This document shows, piece by piece, positions 1-8,551 of a stretch of 64,000 nucleotides of DNA. Below the pieces are notes generated by a model. That model searched no databases, was not told where the DNA came from, and saw nothing but the letters and a program-made list of their open reading frames with translations. Each line of letters starts with the position of its first letter. Within the stretch, counting starts at the first letter, position 1. The translations under genes were made by a program, and so were the position numbers. The stretch comes from Ruegeria arenilitoris. GTDB lineage: Bacteria > Pseudomonadota > Alphaproteobacteria > Rhodobacterales > Rhodobacteraceae. Location: NCBI RefSeq assembly GCF_042675705.1, contig NZ_JBHTJJ010000001.1. The stretch is one strand, 5' to 3'.

Positions 1-1134
1 GTGACCGAGCCGCTGGGAAATTTCTCGACAGCGATCCAGCAGTTGGTTGCGATTGCGCGGGCTGTGTCATTGGACGCAAAGCTGGTCATCATGGACGAAC
101 CCACCTCGTCATTGGATGCCAGCGAGGTCGAGGTTCTGTTCGGTGTGGTGCGGGAATTGAAGAAACAGGGCGTTTCCGTCCTGTATGTCTCGCATTTTCT
201 CGATGAGTTGTTCCAGATCTGCGACAGGGTCACAACGATGCGAGACGGGCGTACCGTCAGCACGCGCAACGTGCAGGACACGACCAAACTGGAAATGATC
301 GCGGACATGCTGGGCCGCAACAAGGACGAGATCGCGGCAGACGGACTCACGGACTTTGCAGGCGCCAAGGCCAAGAAAGGCGATATCGTTTTGCGGGCCG
401 ACTCTGTTTCGACAGGCCCGCGACTGACGCATTTCGACCTCACGCTCCACCGCGGGGAGATCGTTGGGCTGGGCGGGCTTCTGGGCTCTGGCCGGACAGA
501 GGCTGCGCGCGCGTTGTTCGGAGTGGATAGTGCACGCAGCGGCGCAATCGAGCTGCACGGTGCGGTCGGGCAACCGTCCGGACCGGGTGACGCGATCGCA
601 AACGGGGTTGGCTTTCTGACCGAAGATCGCAAGGCCGAAGGGATCATTCCTGACATGTCCGTGCGCGAGAATATGACGCTGGCCCTGCTGCCGAAACTGG
701 CCAGCCGTGGGCAGATTGACTTTGGCCGCGAGCGCGAGATCGTTCAGGCCTTCATCGACGATCTGGGTATCAAGGCGGCGCATATGGACCAACCCATTCG
801 CGAGTTGTCCGGCGGCAACCAGCAAAAGGTACTCCTTGCCCGTTGGCTGGCGACACAGCCAGACATCCTGATACTGGACGAACCGACCCGAGGCGTAGAT
901 GTCGGCGCCAAGCGAGAGATCCAATCGTTCATTCGGTCTTATGTCGAGAAAGGATTTGGCGTCGTCCTAATCAGTTCGGAATTCGAAGAACTGGTGGAAG
1001 GCGCCGACCGCATCGTGGTCATGCACGAAGGGCGCTCGGTCAAGGAACTGACCAACCCCGGGATTACCGAGAACATACTGGTGCGCGCGCTTGCGCATCA
1101 TGAAGAAGGAACTGGTTCATGGACCGCGCAATGA
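1..1134 (+). CDS. Sugar ABC transporter ATP-binding protein (RbsA/YtfR type), 5' end cut off
   Basis: This is the ATPase that energises sugar import at the inner membrane. Two nucleotide-binding domains are seen. The first is incomplete and begins near its degenerate signature (FSTAIQQ), followed by Walker B VIMDEPTSSLD. The second is complete, with a variant P-loop GLLGSGRTE, signature LSGGNQQK and Walker B ILILDEPTRGVD. Family members have about 500 residues and 377 are visible, so roughly 130 N-terminal residues, including the first Walker A, lie before the window. The GTG at position 1 is therefore not the true start. The stop lies inside the next permease gene, so the genes are co-translated. 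A periplasmic binding protein is probably further upstream, outside the window. Confidence 0.93.
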   Translation: MTEPLGNFSTAIQQLVAIARAVSLDAKLVIMDEPTSSLDASEVEVLFGVVRELKKQGVSVLYVSHFLDELFQICDRVTTMRDGRTVSTRNVQDTTKLEMIADMLGRNKDEIAADGLTDFAGAKAKKGDIVLRADSVSTGPRLTHFDLTLHRGEIVGLGGLLGSGRTEAARALFGVDSARSGAIELHGAVGQPSGPGDAIANGVGFLTEDRKAEGIIPDMSVRENMTLALLPKLASRGQIDFGREREIVQAFIDDLGIKAAHMDQPIRELSGGNQQKVLLARWLATQPDILILDEPTRGVDVGAKREIQSFIRSYVEKGFGVVLISSEFEELVEGADRIVVMHEGRSVKELTNPGITENILVRALAHHEEGTGSWTAQ

Positions 1135-2096
1135 AGTTGCCGCAACGGGTCGCATCGATGCCCTTCCGCTTTCATGGCGGCATCGCCGCGTTGGTCGCCC
1201 TGCTGGTGTTCAACGCGTTTTTCACCCCCAATTTCCTGCAGCTGCAGACCCTGTTCGTGAATATCAGCCAGGTTGCCACGATCGCCATCGTGGCCATGGG
1301 TATGACGCTTGTCATCGCCACGGGTGGAATTGATCTGTCGGTTGGCGCTGTCATGGCTCTGGCGGGGGCGTTGGCCCCGCTGATCTTTCTGTCGGATCTG
1401 GGCGCCGCCAATCCGATGCTTGGCGTCATTTTAGCCATTGTCCTGCCACTGTTCGTCGCGGGTTTATGCGGGGTATTCAACGGCGTGATGGTTGCCGTGT
1501 TGAACGTGCAGCCCATTATTGCGACGCTCATTCTATTTATCTCGGGTCGCGGTATTGCCCAGGTTTTGACGAATGGCAACCTGCAGACATTTTCAAACCC
1601 TTCATTCAGTTATCTTGGAACCGGCAAGGTGCTTGGCTTGCCGTTCCAGGGTTGGCTGGCGCTGGCCATTGCCTGTGTGCTGTTCTGGGTGATCACCAGA
1701 ACCACTTGGGGCCGCTACCTGCTGGCGATCGGCGGCAATGAACGCGCGGCCTATCTGGCGGGTGGTCCCGTCCGGCGGGTCAAGATCGGGGCCTATGTCA
1801 TCTGCGCGGTGCTTGCGGGCTTGGCTGGTCTGATCGTGGTTGCGATCAACTCGGCCTCGGACGCCGCGCGCAACGGCAATCTGATGGAGCTTGACGCCAT
1901 CGCGGCCGCTGTCGTTGGCGGGGCTCTTTTGCAAGGCGGACGGGCGCCGATCTTTGGTGCCATACTGGGCGCCGTGATCATCCAGCTGGTCAAATATACA
2001 TTGCTGGCCAACGGGGTAGAGGACGAAGTTGCACTGATCGCCAAAGCGGTCATTATTATCCTGGCCGTCTGGGTCCAGCAGTTCCGGAGGGCTTGA
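1119..2096 (+). CDS. Sugar ABC transporter permease (RbsC/YtfT type)
   Basis: This 325-residue integral membrane protein is one half of the translocation pore. It has the family's long hydrophobic segments and the hallmark GMTLVIATGGIDLSVGA near residue 65. The ATG at 1119 is preceded by GAAGGAA and overlaps the ATPase gene by 16 nt; an internal ATG at 1132 would give an ATGA overlap instead. A second, different permease follows 3 nt after its stop. Two non-identical permeases with one double ATPase is the arrangement of the E. coli galactofuranose importer YtfQRT-YjfF, and this copy matches YtfT better. The substrate cannot be read from sequence; the downstream enzymes suggest a sugar or sugar acid. 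Confidence 0.93.
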   Translation: MDRAMKLPQRVASMPFRFHGGIAALVALLVFNAFFTPNFLQLQTLFVNISQVATIAIVAMGMTLVIATGGIDLSVGAVMALAGALAPLIFLSDLGAANPMLGVILAIVLPLFVAGLCGVFNGVMVAVLNVQPIIATLILFISGRGIAQVLTNGNLQTFSNPSFSYLGTGKVLGLPFQGWLALAIACVLFWVITRTTWGRYLLAIGGNERAAYLAGGPVRRVKIGAYVICAVLAGLAGLIVVAINSASDAARNGNLMELDAIAAAVVGGALLQGGRAPIFGAILGAVIIQLVKYTLLANGVEDEVALIAKAVIIILAVWVQQFRRA

Positions 2097-2099
2097 TCG

Positions 2100-3098
2100 A
2101 TGTTGGATGAAACGGCTTTTGACCTGCGAAAGTACCTTCGGCGCAATTCGGCTTCGGTGACGGTGTGGATCGCACTGCTGGCTTTGATCCTGTTTGGGCT
2201 GATGCGCTATGACAACTTTGGCAGCGCCTACAATTTCTCGTCTTTCCTGAACTACAACGCGATGTTCATCGCGATTGCGCTGGGTATGTGTTTTGTGATC
2301 ATGACCGGCGGGATTGATCTGTCGGTTGGATCCGTTGCGGCCTTTACGTCGGTTGTTGCGGCCTATCTCAGCCCATACGGGATTCAGGTTGCGCTGCCGG
2401 GGGCCGTGCTTGCCGGGGTGGGCTTCGGAGCGATTAACGCCATTTGCATCATCATCCTTCGGATTCCGCCCTTCATCGCCACACTGGCGACCATGCTTGC
2501 CGCAAAAGGCGGCGCATTGGTGATTTCGGGCGCCCAGACAATTTCGGTTGATTGGGGGTCGAACTTTACCAAGCTTGGCATGGGGCAGGCGTTTGGTCTG
2601 TTTCCATGGGCAATAGTCATCGTGGCCGGACTGACGCTGGTCCTGTGGCTGGTGCTGGAAAGAACAACCATCGGGCGGACCGTCTTGGCGATCGGTGGCA
2701 GCGAGGATGCCTCGAACCTCATGGGTCTGAAGGTGAATCGTGCCAAGGCTTTCGTCTACCTGCTTTCGGGCGGCTGCGCAGGGCTGGCTGGCGTCTTTCT
2801 GGCCTCGGGTTTTGGAGCCGGACAACCCCTTGAGGGCATCGGATGGGAATTGTCGGCCATCGCGTCCGTTGTTGTGGGCGGCACCTTGTTGACAGGTGGG
2901 ATGGGTTCGATCCCTGCGACCGTGGCCGGAGCGCTTTTGCTGGGTCTGGTGTTCAACGTTCTGAACTTTGAAAACGGTCAGGGGACCATCAGTTTCAGCG
3001 CCTATTGGCAGATGGTCATACGTGGAGGCTTTCTTTTTGCGGTCATCCTTTTACAGTCTCGGGTTATTGCCAGGCAGCAGAAGGTCTTGGGTTCGTGA
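2100..3098 (+). CDS. Sugar ABC transporter permease (RbsC/YjfF type)
   Basis: This 332-residue permease is predicted to pair with the preceding one. It carries MCFVIMTGGIDLSVGSV near residue 62, the characteristic loop of this permease family, within multiple hydrophobic segments. The start ATG at 2100 follows GGAGGG by a suitable distance and lies 3 nt after the previous stop. The stop codon overlaps the GTG start of the downstream enolase-superfamily gene (GTGA), tying transport to catabolism in one transcript. The sequence differs clearly from the first permease, so this is a heterodimeric importer rather than a recent duplication. Confidence 0.93.
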   Translation: MLDETAFDLRKYLRRNSASVTVWIALLALILFGLMRYDNFGSAYNFSSFLNYNAMFIAIALGMCFVIMTGGIDLSVGSVAAFTSVVAAYLSPYGIQVALPGAVLAGVGFGAINAICIIILRIPPFIATLATMLAAKGGALVISGAQTISVDWGSNFTKLGMGQAFGLFPWAIVIVAGLTLVLWLVLERTTIGRTVLAIGGSEDASNLMGLKVNRAKAFVYLLSGGCAGLAGVFLASGFGAGQPLEGIGWELSAIASVVVGGTLLTGGMGSIPATVAGALLLGLVFNVLNFENGQGTISFSAYWQMVIRGGFLFAVILLQSRVIARQQKVLGS

Positions 3099-4195
3099 AT
3101 CGCATAGAAAGTGTTTCAGCGCGGCTGTTCAACGTCCCGCTCGCCGAAGTCCTGGTCGATGCCAAACATGGGGATCACACGTTCTTTCAATTGATCACCG
3201 TTACCATTCAAACGTCGGATGGGGTTGAGGGGGTTGGGTATACCTATACCGGTGGCAAGGGCGGTCATGCCATTCTGGCGATGATCCAGCATGACCTTGC
3301 GCCATTCCTGGTTGGACAAGACGCCGAACAGATCGAAAGCCTGTACGATGCCATGCAGTGGCACGTCCACTATGTGGCGCGGGGTGGGATCGCCTCGTTC
3401 GCCATCTCGGCCGTGGATATTGCCCTTTGGGACATTCGTGGCAGAAGGCAGAATGCACCGCTGTGGCAAATGGCCGGCGGAGCGTCCAAACGGTGCAAGG
3501 CCTACGCCGGCGGGATCGACCTGAATTTCTCGTTGGAGAAACTGCTGCGCCAGACCGAAGGCTACCTTGCGCGTGGGTTCAACGCGGTCAAGATCAAGGT
3601 CGGTCAACCGGATCTGGCCGATGATCTGGCGCGGGCCCGGGCGGTGCGCGAAGTGTTGGGGCCGGACCGGTTCTTCATGGTCGACGCGAATTACTCCATG
3701 AGCGTCGAGCAGGCCATCGTGGCAGCCCGAGGGTTCGCCGACTGCGATATCCTGTGGTTCGAGGAACCGACAATTCCAGACGACTACAAAGGCTATGGCC
3801 GAATTGCCGAAGCCACGGGCGTTCCCCTTGCCATGGGTGAAAACCTGCACACGATTCACGAATTCGAGTACGCCTTCGATGATGCGAAGCTGAGTTTCAT
3901 CCAGCCCGATGCCTCAAACTGTGGCGGGATTACCGGCTGGTTGCGCGTGGCCGCGCTGAGCGCCCAGCACGGCATTCCGGTTTGTAGCCATGGCATGCAG
4001 GAGCTGCACGTCAGCCTTGTTTCTGCGCAACCCAATGCGGGTTGGCTGGAAGTACACTCATTCCCGATAGACCAGTACACGACCCGTCCGCTGGTCGTGG
4101 AAGACTGCCTGGCCGTGGCCCCGGATACGCCGGGAACCGGAGTGGAATTCGACTGGGACAAACTGAATGCGGAACACAGGGAGATGCATACATGA
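3095..4195 (+). CDS. Mandelate racemase/muconate lactonizing enzyme family sugar-acid dehydratase
   Basis: This 366-residue enolase-superfamily enzyme probably dehydrates or epimerises a sugar acid by abstracting the proton alpha to a carboxylate. From the GTG start the mandelate-racemase active site is complete: K166 and K168 (KIKVG), metal ligands D197, E223 (WFEEP) and E249 (GEN), and the H299-D272 dyad (CSHG and QPD). It resembles L-talarate/galactarate dehydratases, but the exact substrate is not determinable here. GTG at 3095 is chosen because it gives a GTGA overlap with the permease; the open frame runs further upstream inside that gene. Its stop overlaps the following dehydrogenase (ATGA). 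Confidence 0.88.
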   Translation: MNRIESVSARLFNVPLAEVLVDAKHGDHTFFQLITVTIQTSDGVEGVGYTYTGGKGGHAILAMIQHDLAPFLVGQDAEQIESLYDAMQWHVHYVARGGIASFAISAVDIALWDIRGRRQNAPLWQMAGGASKRCKAYAGGIDLNFSLEKLLRQTEGYLARGFNAVKIKVGQPDLADDLARARAVREVLGPDRFFMVDANYSMSVEQAIVAARGFADCDILWFEEPTIPDDYKGYGRIAEATGVPLAMGENLHTIHEFEYAFDDAKLSFIQPDASNCGGITGWLRVAALSAQHGIPVCSHGMQELHVSLVSAQPNAGWLEVHSFPIDQYTTRPLVVEDCLAVAPDTPGTGVEFDWDKLNAEHREMHT

Positions 4196-5232
4196 CGACC
4201 CAGACGATCTCTGCGGCGTACTACAGGGGCAACAAGAGCTTTGCCGTGGAACAGGCCCAGGCAGCGGCTCCGGGCCCCGGCGAGGCCGCGATTCGCGTTG
4301 CCTATTGCGGGATTTGCGGGACGGATATGCACGTCTACCACGGCAACATGGATGCCCGTGTCGGCATGAACCGGGTAATTGGGCATGAGATGTCCGGTGT
4401 CGTAGAAGCGGTGGGCGAGGGCGTCGATACGATAAAACCCGGCCAAAAGGTCGTCGTCCGACCGCTTGATCACTGCGGCGAGTGCCCGGCCTGCAAACGG
4501 GGGCATCAGCATATCTGTCAGAACCTCAAGTTTCTCGGCCTCGATACCGATGGTGCCATGCAAGAGATCTGGACCGTTCCGGCCCATACGTTGCACGTTC
4601 TGCCGGATGACTTGCGCATGGATCACGCGGCGCTGATCGAGCCGGTCGCCGTTGCCTGCCACGATGTGCGCTTGTCTGGCCTGCAACCTGGCGAGGACGT
4701 CGTCGTCATCGGCGGCGGCCCGATCGGCATCCTGGTTGCCATGGTTGCGCGGGACGCGGGCGGAAACGTCGTGATTTCCGAAGTGAACCCAAACCGCTTG
4801 GCCATTGCCGAAAAGCTTGGTTTTGACACGATCAACCCAATCGAAACCGATCTGGTGGCCACGATCAACGGGCGCACGGGCGACAAAGGGGCGGATGTAG
4901 TTTTCGAGGTATCGGGAACGCAGCCCGGTGTTGATGCGATGACAGCCGTTGCCGCGACGCGGGCCCGGATCGTGATGGTCGCGATCCATGCTCAAAAACC
5001 CAAGATCGACCTCTTCCAATTCTTCTGGCGAGAGCTGCAACTGGTCGGTGCTCGGGTCTATGAGCCGGAGGATTACGAGAAGGCGATCGCAGTTGTCGCC
5101 TCGGGCGGAGTGGACGCGGATGTCGTGATCACTGATGTCAGCCCTCTGGCAGACATTCAGGCCGCGTTCGAAGCACTGGATCGCAGCCCAACCGCAATGA
5201 AAAGCCTGATCGAAGTAGGACCGCGTTCATGA
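4192..5232 (+). CDS. Zinc-dependent medium-chain alcohol dehydrogenase (sugar or sugar-acid type)
   Basis: This 346-residue medium-chain dehydrogenase oxidises or reduces a hydroxyl with NAD(P). Catalytic zinc ligands are C42 (CGICGTD) and H65-E66 (GHE). The structural zinc is held by C95, C98, C101 and C109, and the Rossmann motif is VIGGGPIG. It belongs with L-threonine, sorbitol and L-idonate 5-dehydrogenases. Next to a KduD-like SDR, a role in hexonate oxidation (idonate- or galactonate-like) is plausible, but this is inference from context. The ATG at 4192 overlaps the previous stop by 4 nt, and its own stop overlaps the next start in the same way. Confidence 0.9.
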   Translation: MTTQTISAAYYRGNKSFAVEQAQAAAPGPGEAAIRVAYCGICGTDMHVYHGNMDARVGMNRVIGHEMSGVVEAVGEGVDTIKPGQKVVVRPLDHCGECPACKRGHQHICQNLKFLGLDTDGAMQEIWTVPAHTLHVLPDDLRMDHAALIEPVAVACHDVRLSGLQPGEDVVVIGGGPIGILVAMVARDAGGNVVISEVNPNRLAIAEKLGFDTINPIETDLVATINGRTGDKGADVVFEVSGTQPGVDAMTAVAATRARIVMVAIHAQKPKIDLFQFFWRELQLVGARVYEPEDYEKAIAVVASGGVDADVVITDVSPLADIQAAFEALDRSPTAMKSLIEVGPRS

Positions 5233-5999
5233 GTGTTTTGCAAAGTTTCGACCTGACGGGAAAAACGGCCCTTGTGACCGGATGCAAACGCGGCATCGGG
5301 CGTGGCATGGCCGAGGCATTGGCATCGGCTGGAGCAGACATCATCGGTGTGTCCGCCTCGCTCGAGCTGTCCGGCTCGGAGGTCGAAAAAGCCGTCACGG
5401 CGATGGGGCGCAGTTTCCGGGCTTACCAATGCGACTTCTCGGACCGCTCTGCACTGCATGGGTTTATTGATCAGTTAAGAGCCGATGGACAAACCCCTGA
5501 TATCCTTGTCAACAATGCCGGTACTATCAAACGCAAACCTGCCGCCGAACACCCGGACGACTGGTGGGACGAAGTGATTGAGGTCAACCTGTCCTCTCAG
5601 TTTGTTCTGTCTCGCGAGATCGGCAAGGACATGCTGGCGCGCGGCTCGGGCAAGATCATCTTCACCGCCTCGCTGCTGACGTTTCAGGGCGGCATCACCG
5701 TGCCCGGATATGCGGCCTCGAAAGGTGGGATTGGACAGCTGACGAAGGCCCTGGCCAATGAGTGGGCCGGGCAGGGTGTGAACGTGAATGCAATCGCCCC
5801 CGGCTACATCGCGACCGACAATACCCAAGCCCTGCAGGACGATCCGGTCCGATCAAAGTCGATTCTGGAACGAACACCCCAAGGCCGTTGGGGTACGCCT
5901 GGTGATTTTGCCGGACCTGTAGTCTTTTTGGCTTCTGCAGCGTCGGACTACGTCAACGGTGAAATCCTTGTTGTCGACGGGGGCTGGATGGGGCGGTAA
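5229..5999 (+). CDS. SDR family oxidoreductase, KduD-like (2-deoxy-D-gluconate 3-dehydrogenase type)
   Basis: This 256-residue classical short-chain dehydrogenase interconverts a keto sugar acid and its hydroxy form. It shows the cofactor motif TGCKRGIG (17-24), NNAG (95-98), and catalytic S148, Y161 and K165 (YAASK). The ends, FDLTGKTALVTG and VNGEILVVDGGWMGR, are typical of KduD and gluconate 5-dehydrogenase relatives. KduD acts in unsaturated uronate catabolism, consistent with the UxuA, UxaC and KdgK genes nearby, but the substrate is not proven. The ATG overlaps the previous stop (ATGA). It is the last gene of the plus-strand operon and faces the yjbQ gene 30 nt away. Confidence 0.87.
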   Translation: MSVLQSFDLTGKTALVTGCKRGIGRGMAEALASAGADIIGVSASLELSGSEVEKAVTAMGRSFRAYQCDFSDRSALHGFIDQLRADGQTPDILVNNAGTIKRKPAAEHPDDWWDEVIEVNLSSQFVLSREIGKDMLARGSGKIIFTASLLTFQGGITVPGYAASKGGIGQLTKALANEWAGQGVNVNAIAPGYIATDNTQALQDDPVRSKSILERTPQGRWGTPGDFAGPVVFLASAASDYVNGEILVVDGGWMGR

Positions 6000-6029
6000 C
6001 ACCGTCAACTCTCCATGTGACCGAAGGCA

Positions 6030-6449
6030 TCACGTCCCGATGTAGTGCACCTTCAATCGTCGTGTCTTGGGTGCCTCGCGATGTTCGAAGAGATACAGGC
6101 TTTGTACGCGGCCCAGCGGAAGCTGCCCCTGTTCGACCGGGATGGACACCTGCGTTTGCGTCAACAGCGCCCGCAAATGCGATGGCGCGTTGTCGTCTTC
6201 GCTCGGGCGATGGTGATATTTGCCTGGTGATTTGGGGACCAGTTCTTCGAAGAACGTCTCGATATCCTTGACCACCTCGGGATCGGCATTGGCCTGTACC
6301 AACAGCGCGGCACCGGTGTGGACGCACCAAAGGGTCAGCAGGCCCGAGCCAAATCCATGTTCAGACACCGTACGCTGAACCACCCCGCTGATGTCGGTGA
6401 GGGATTTGCCGGGCGTTTCAATGGACAACTCAAAAAACTCTTGCTTCAT
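6030..6449 (-). CDS. yjbQ: YjbQ family (UPF0047) protein, secondary thiamine-phosphate-synthase-like
   Basis: This 139-residue protein has the YjbQ/UPF0047 pattern: HTGAALLVQANADP near residue 44, the conserved SEDDNAPSHLRALL, then VEQGQLPLGRVQSLYLFEHR. E. coli YjbQ has weak thiamine-phosphate synthase activity, but the physiological role of the family is unsettled. It starts at an ATG preceded by GGAAAGGA. It lies 112 nt downstream of the epimerase-like gene on the same strand, and could be co-transcribed or have its own promoter in the gap. There is no obvious functional tie to the sugar genes around it. Confidence 0.88.
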   Translation of the reverse strand: MKQEFFELSIETPGKSLTDISGVVQRTVSEHGFGSGLLTLWCVHTGAALLVQANADPEVVKDIETFFEELVPKSPGKYHHRPSEDDNAPSHLRALLTQTQVSIPVEQGQLPLGRVQSLYLFEHREAPKTRRLKVHYIGT

Positions 6450-6561
6450 CCATCAGATCCTTTCCTTGATCTTGCGCGGATGCGCCCAGCTTTCCGCAAC
6501 CCATTCGTCGCTCAACTATGGGGCTCAAGTATATGATTTGTAACGTACAATGGCGCTTCAT

Positions 6562-7425
6562 TCATGCGAACAGGTTTTTGAACCTGTCCACACACAGACG
6601 AAACCCATCTTCGAAATTTTCGTTGCCGGGATGATAAACGCTCTCGAAAGAAATGACGCCATCATAGTCATCGGATCGGAGCGCTTCCGCGATGGGTTGG
6701 AACAGAGGCGCAAGCTGACCTTCCCCCATACGGCGCACTTCCAGCGTTGCCCGTGGCGTGTCGACCTTTACGTCCTTGATGTGAATGTGACCTAAATAGC
6801 CGCCGCGCAGTTCTTCGTAACCGTCCGGGTATGCCAGTTCATGGCACCAGCAGTTGTTTCCGGGGTCCCAAAGTACCTTCAACGCATCCTTTGCATCCAA
6901 CTCGTCGATCAGTTTTCGGGCTGTATAGTTGGAATTGACCAGCGTGCCGTTTCCGGTTTCTACGACGAGCGTCACGCCCTCAGCCCTGGCAAGTTCAACC
7001 GCCGGCGCGATCAGCGGCGGCATCGAGTCCCATACCCCATGCGCCACGTTCCACTTCTCGGCGCCGTTTTTTCCCCAGAGTATCTGCTCTTTTCGTTGGG
7101 TCATGATCCGAACCAGCGGAGACCCCACGACATGCGCCATGTCGATCACGCGTTTCAAGGCGTCCATGTGTCGGGTGTGCAGGTCGTCACCGGGCCTGTT
7201 GGCAGCTGTCATCCCCGCAAAGATATGGCGCGACAGACAGGACACAGGCTTGCCCCGGTCGCGCAAGAGCGCGTCGATCTCGGCAATTTCCTGCGGGGAA
7301 TGGTCCCCGACCTCGGTGTCGCCCACGAACTGAAGCTCCGCATAGTCCAGACCGAATTCGTCCATAACGTACACGGCATGCCGCAGATCGCGGGAAATGC
7401 CGTCGCAAATCACACCTAGTTTCAT
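6562..7425 (-). CDS. Sugar phosphate isomerase/epimerase-like TIM-barrel protein
   Basis: This 287-residue protein belongs to the xylose-isomerase-like TIM-barrel family (IolE, IolI, hydroxypyruvate isomerase). Supporting patterns are VVETGNG, VLWDPGNNCW and GHIHIKDV, where acidic residues and histidines would bind a divalent metal, and VISFESVY near the C-terminus. The start is the ATG at 7425 after GAGGGAACC; the open frame extends upstream into the next gene but lacks family similarity there. It lies 11 nt downstream of a beta-hydroxyacid dehydrogenase and in the same direction as three Gfo/Idh/MocA genes. Such partners often perform epimerisation or keto-sugar beta-elimination; the exact reaction is unknown. 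Confidence 0.85.
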   Translation of the reverse strand: MKLGVICDGISRDLRHAVYVMDEFGLDYAELQFVGDTEVGDHSPQEIAEIDALLRDRGKPVSCLSRHIFAGMTAANRPGDDLHTRHMDALKRVIDMAHVVGSPLVRIMTQRKEQILWGKNGAEKWNVAHGVWDSMPPLIAPAVELARAEGVTLVVETGNGTLVNSNYTARKLIDELDAKDALKVLWDPGNNCWCHELAYPDGYEELRGGYLGHIHIKDVKVDTPRATLEVRRMGEGQLAPLFQPIAEALRSDDYDGVISFESVYHPGNENFEDGFRLCVDRFKNLFA

Positions 7426-7436
7426 GTCCGGTTCCC

Positions 7437-8327
7437 TCAGCGATGCAATTCTGCGCCAACGATCTCTTCGATGACGCGGGTACACACCCAGTTGTCGCCG
7501 TTCGGGTATTTGGTTTTTCCGGCGTGAAAGATCTGCATTGCGGACGAGGCGGTATGCATGGGAACGCCCAGCGCACTGGCCAGTGCCAGAGATATCGTCA
7601 GGTCCTTGTGCATGGTTGCGATATGGCTACCGGTAGCCTCGAACTTGCGATCAATGATGTTTTCAAGGGCGGTGTTCACGACACCGCACCCCGCGCTGGA
7701 GGATGAGAACACGTCGAGCAATGCCTGACCGCTGACACCGGCTTTGGCCGCCAGGGCCGCAGCCTCGAATGTGGCGGAAAAGATCGATCCGATCAGGGAT
7801 TGAAGGCAGGCTTTCACGGTTTGCCCGTCACCGGCGTTTTCTCCGACCCGGTGAATAGTTGCCGACACCGCCTGCATGACTTCGGCGTTTTGGTCCAGCA
7901 CATCCGCAGCACCGGCAGCCATCATCGTCAATGTGCCGTTCTGCGCGCCGGGAAACCCACCCGAGACCGGGGTGTCGATCAGGTGGATGCCCGAACCCTC
8001 CATGTCATGCCCGATGGCGCTTGCTTCGGCCGGTGTAATGGTCGCCGACAGGATGACAGTTCCGCCTTCGGCCATGTTCGCAACCAGTCCGTTTTCACCC
8101 AGAATGACATCGCGGGCCTGATCTCCGTGCATCACCATGACAAACACGCTGGCGGCGTGACGACCGACCTGTCCCACGCTGTCCTTGGGCAGGCCGCCCA
8201 TGTCGGTAAATGCCGCCATGCGTGTCTCGCTCAGGTCGAAACCGGATGTTTCAAAGCCATTCTTGATCAGGTTCTTGGCAAGGCCGCTGCCCATGTCGCC
8301 AAGACCTATTACACCTGCTGTTTTCAT
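7437..8327 (-). CDS. NAD(P)-dependent beta-hydroxyacid dehydrogenase (LtnD/HIBADH family)
   Basis: This 296-residue enzyme has an N-terminal Rossmann motif GVIGLGDMGSG, the substrate-binding DTPVSGG near residue 120, and catalytic lysine in GDGQTVKACLQ, all typical of 3-hydroxyisobutyrate, tartronate-semialdehyde and L-threonate dehydrogenases. The lysine-region wording is closest to L-threonate dehydrogenase LtnD. No OtnK/OtnC/OtnI partners are present, so that assignment is not secured. ATG at 8327 follows GGGAGGA 7 nt upstream. It leads a short minus-strand unit with the epimerase-like gene, and a 224-nt gap with an inverted repeat precedes it. Confidence 0.87.
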   Translation of the reverse strand: MKTAGVIGLGDMGSGLAKNLIKNGFETSGFDLSETRMAAFTDMGGLPKDSVGQVGRHAASVFVMVMHGDQARDVILGENGLVANMAEGGTVILSATITPAEASAIGHDMEGSGIHLIDTPVSGGFPGAQNGTLTMMAAGAADVLDQNAEVMQAVSATIHRVGENAGDGQTVKACLQSLIGSIFSATFEAAALAAKAGVSGQALLDVFSSSSAGCGVVNTALENIIDRKFEATGSHIATMHKDLTISLALASALGVPMHTASSAMQIFHAGKTKYPNGDNWVCTRVIEEIVGAELHR

Positions 8328-8462
8328 TTGAAGTCCTCCCGTTTTCCCGCCATTTCCGTCTGGCAGACGTTTCGAAAAATGATGCCATAAGGCATCGGTT
8401 TTCGCGGGAGTTTCACGCGTCTTGAACAGACGTCGGGCGAGTCCGGAAGACACCCCGCTGCC

Positions 8463-8485
8463 CGTTTACGTACCGTAAGTAAACG
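8463..8485. promoter_or_regulatory. Inverted repeat, candidate operator
   Basis: The sequence CGTTTAC (8463-8469) is mirrored by GTAAACG (8479-8485) across a 9-nt spacer. It lies about 135 nt upstream of the beta-hydroxyacid dehydrogenase start and downstream of uxuA on the same strand, so it could be a repressor site for the dehydrogenase-epimerase unit. No T-run follows, so it is not a classical terminator. The regulator is unknown. Confidence 0.35.
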
Positions 8486-8551
8486 AATATTGCGGCGCTC
8501 AGGCAAGCAGAGAAGTGATACGGGCGGAAAGAAACTGCCGTATCAGACGTG

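Noticed and set aside
1602..2825. Long open frame (407 codons) antisense to the permease genes
   Set aside because: It is rich in Q, H, R and D with no domain pattern, and lies opposite a well-supported gene; it is a shadow of high-GC coding.
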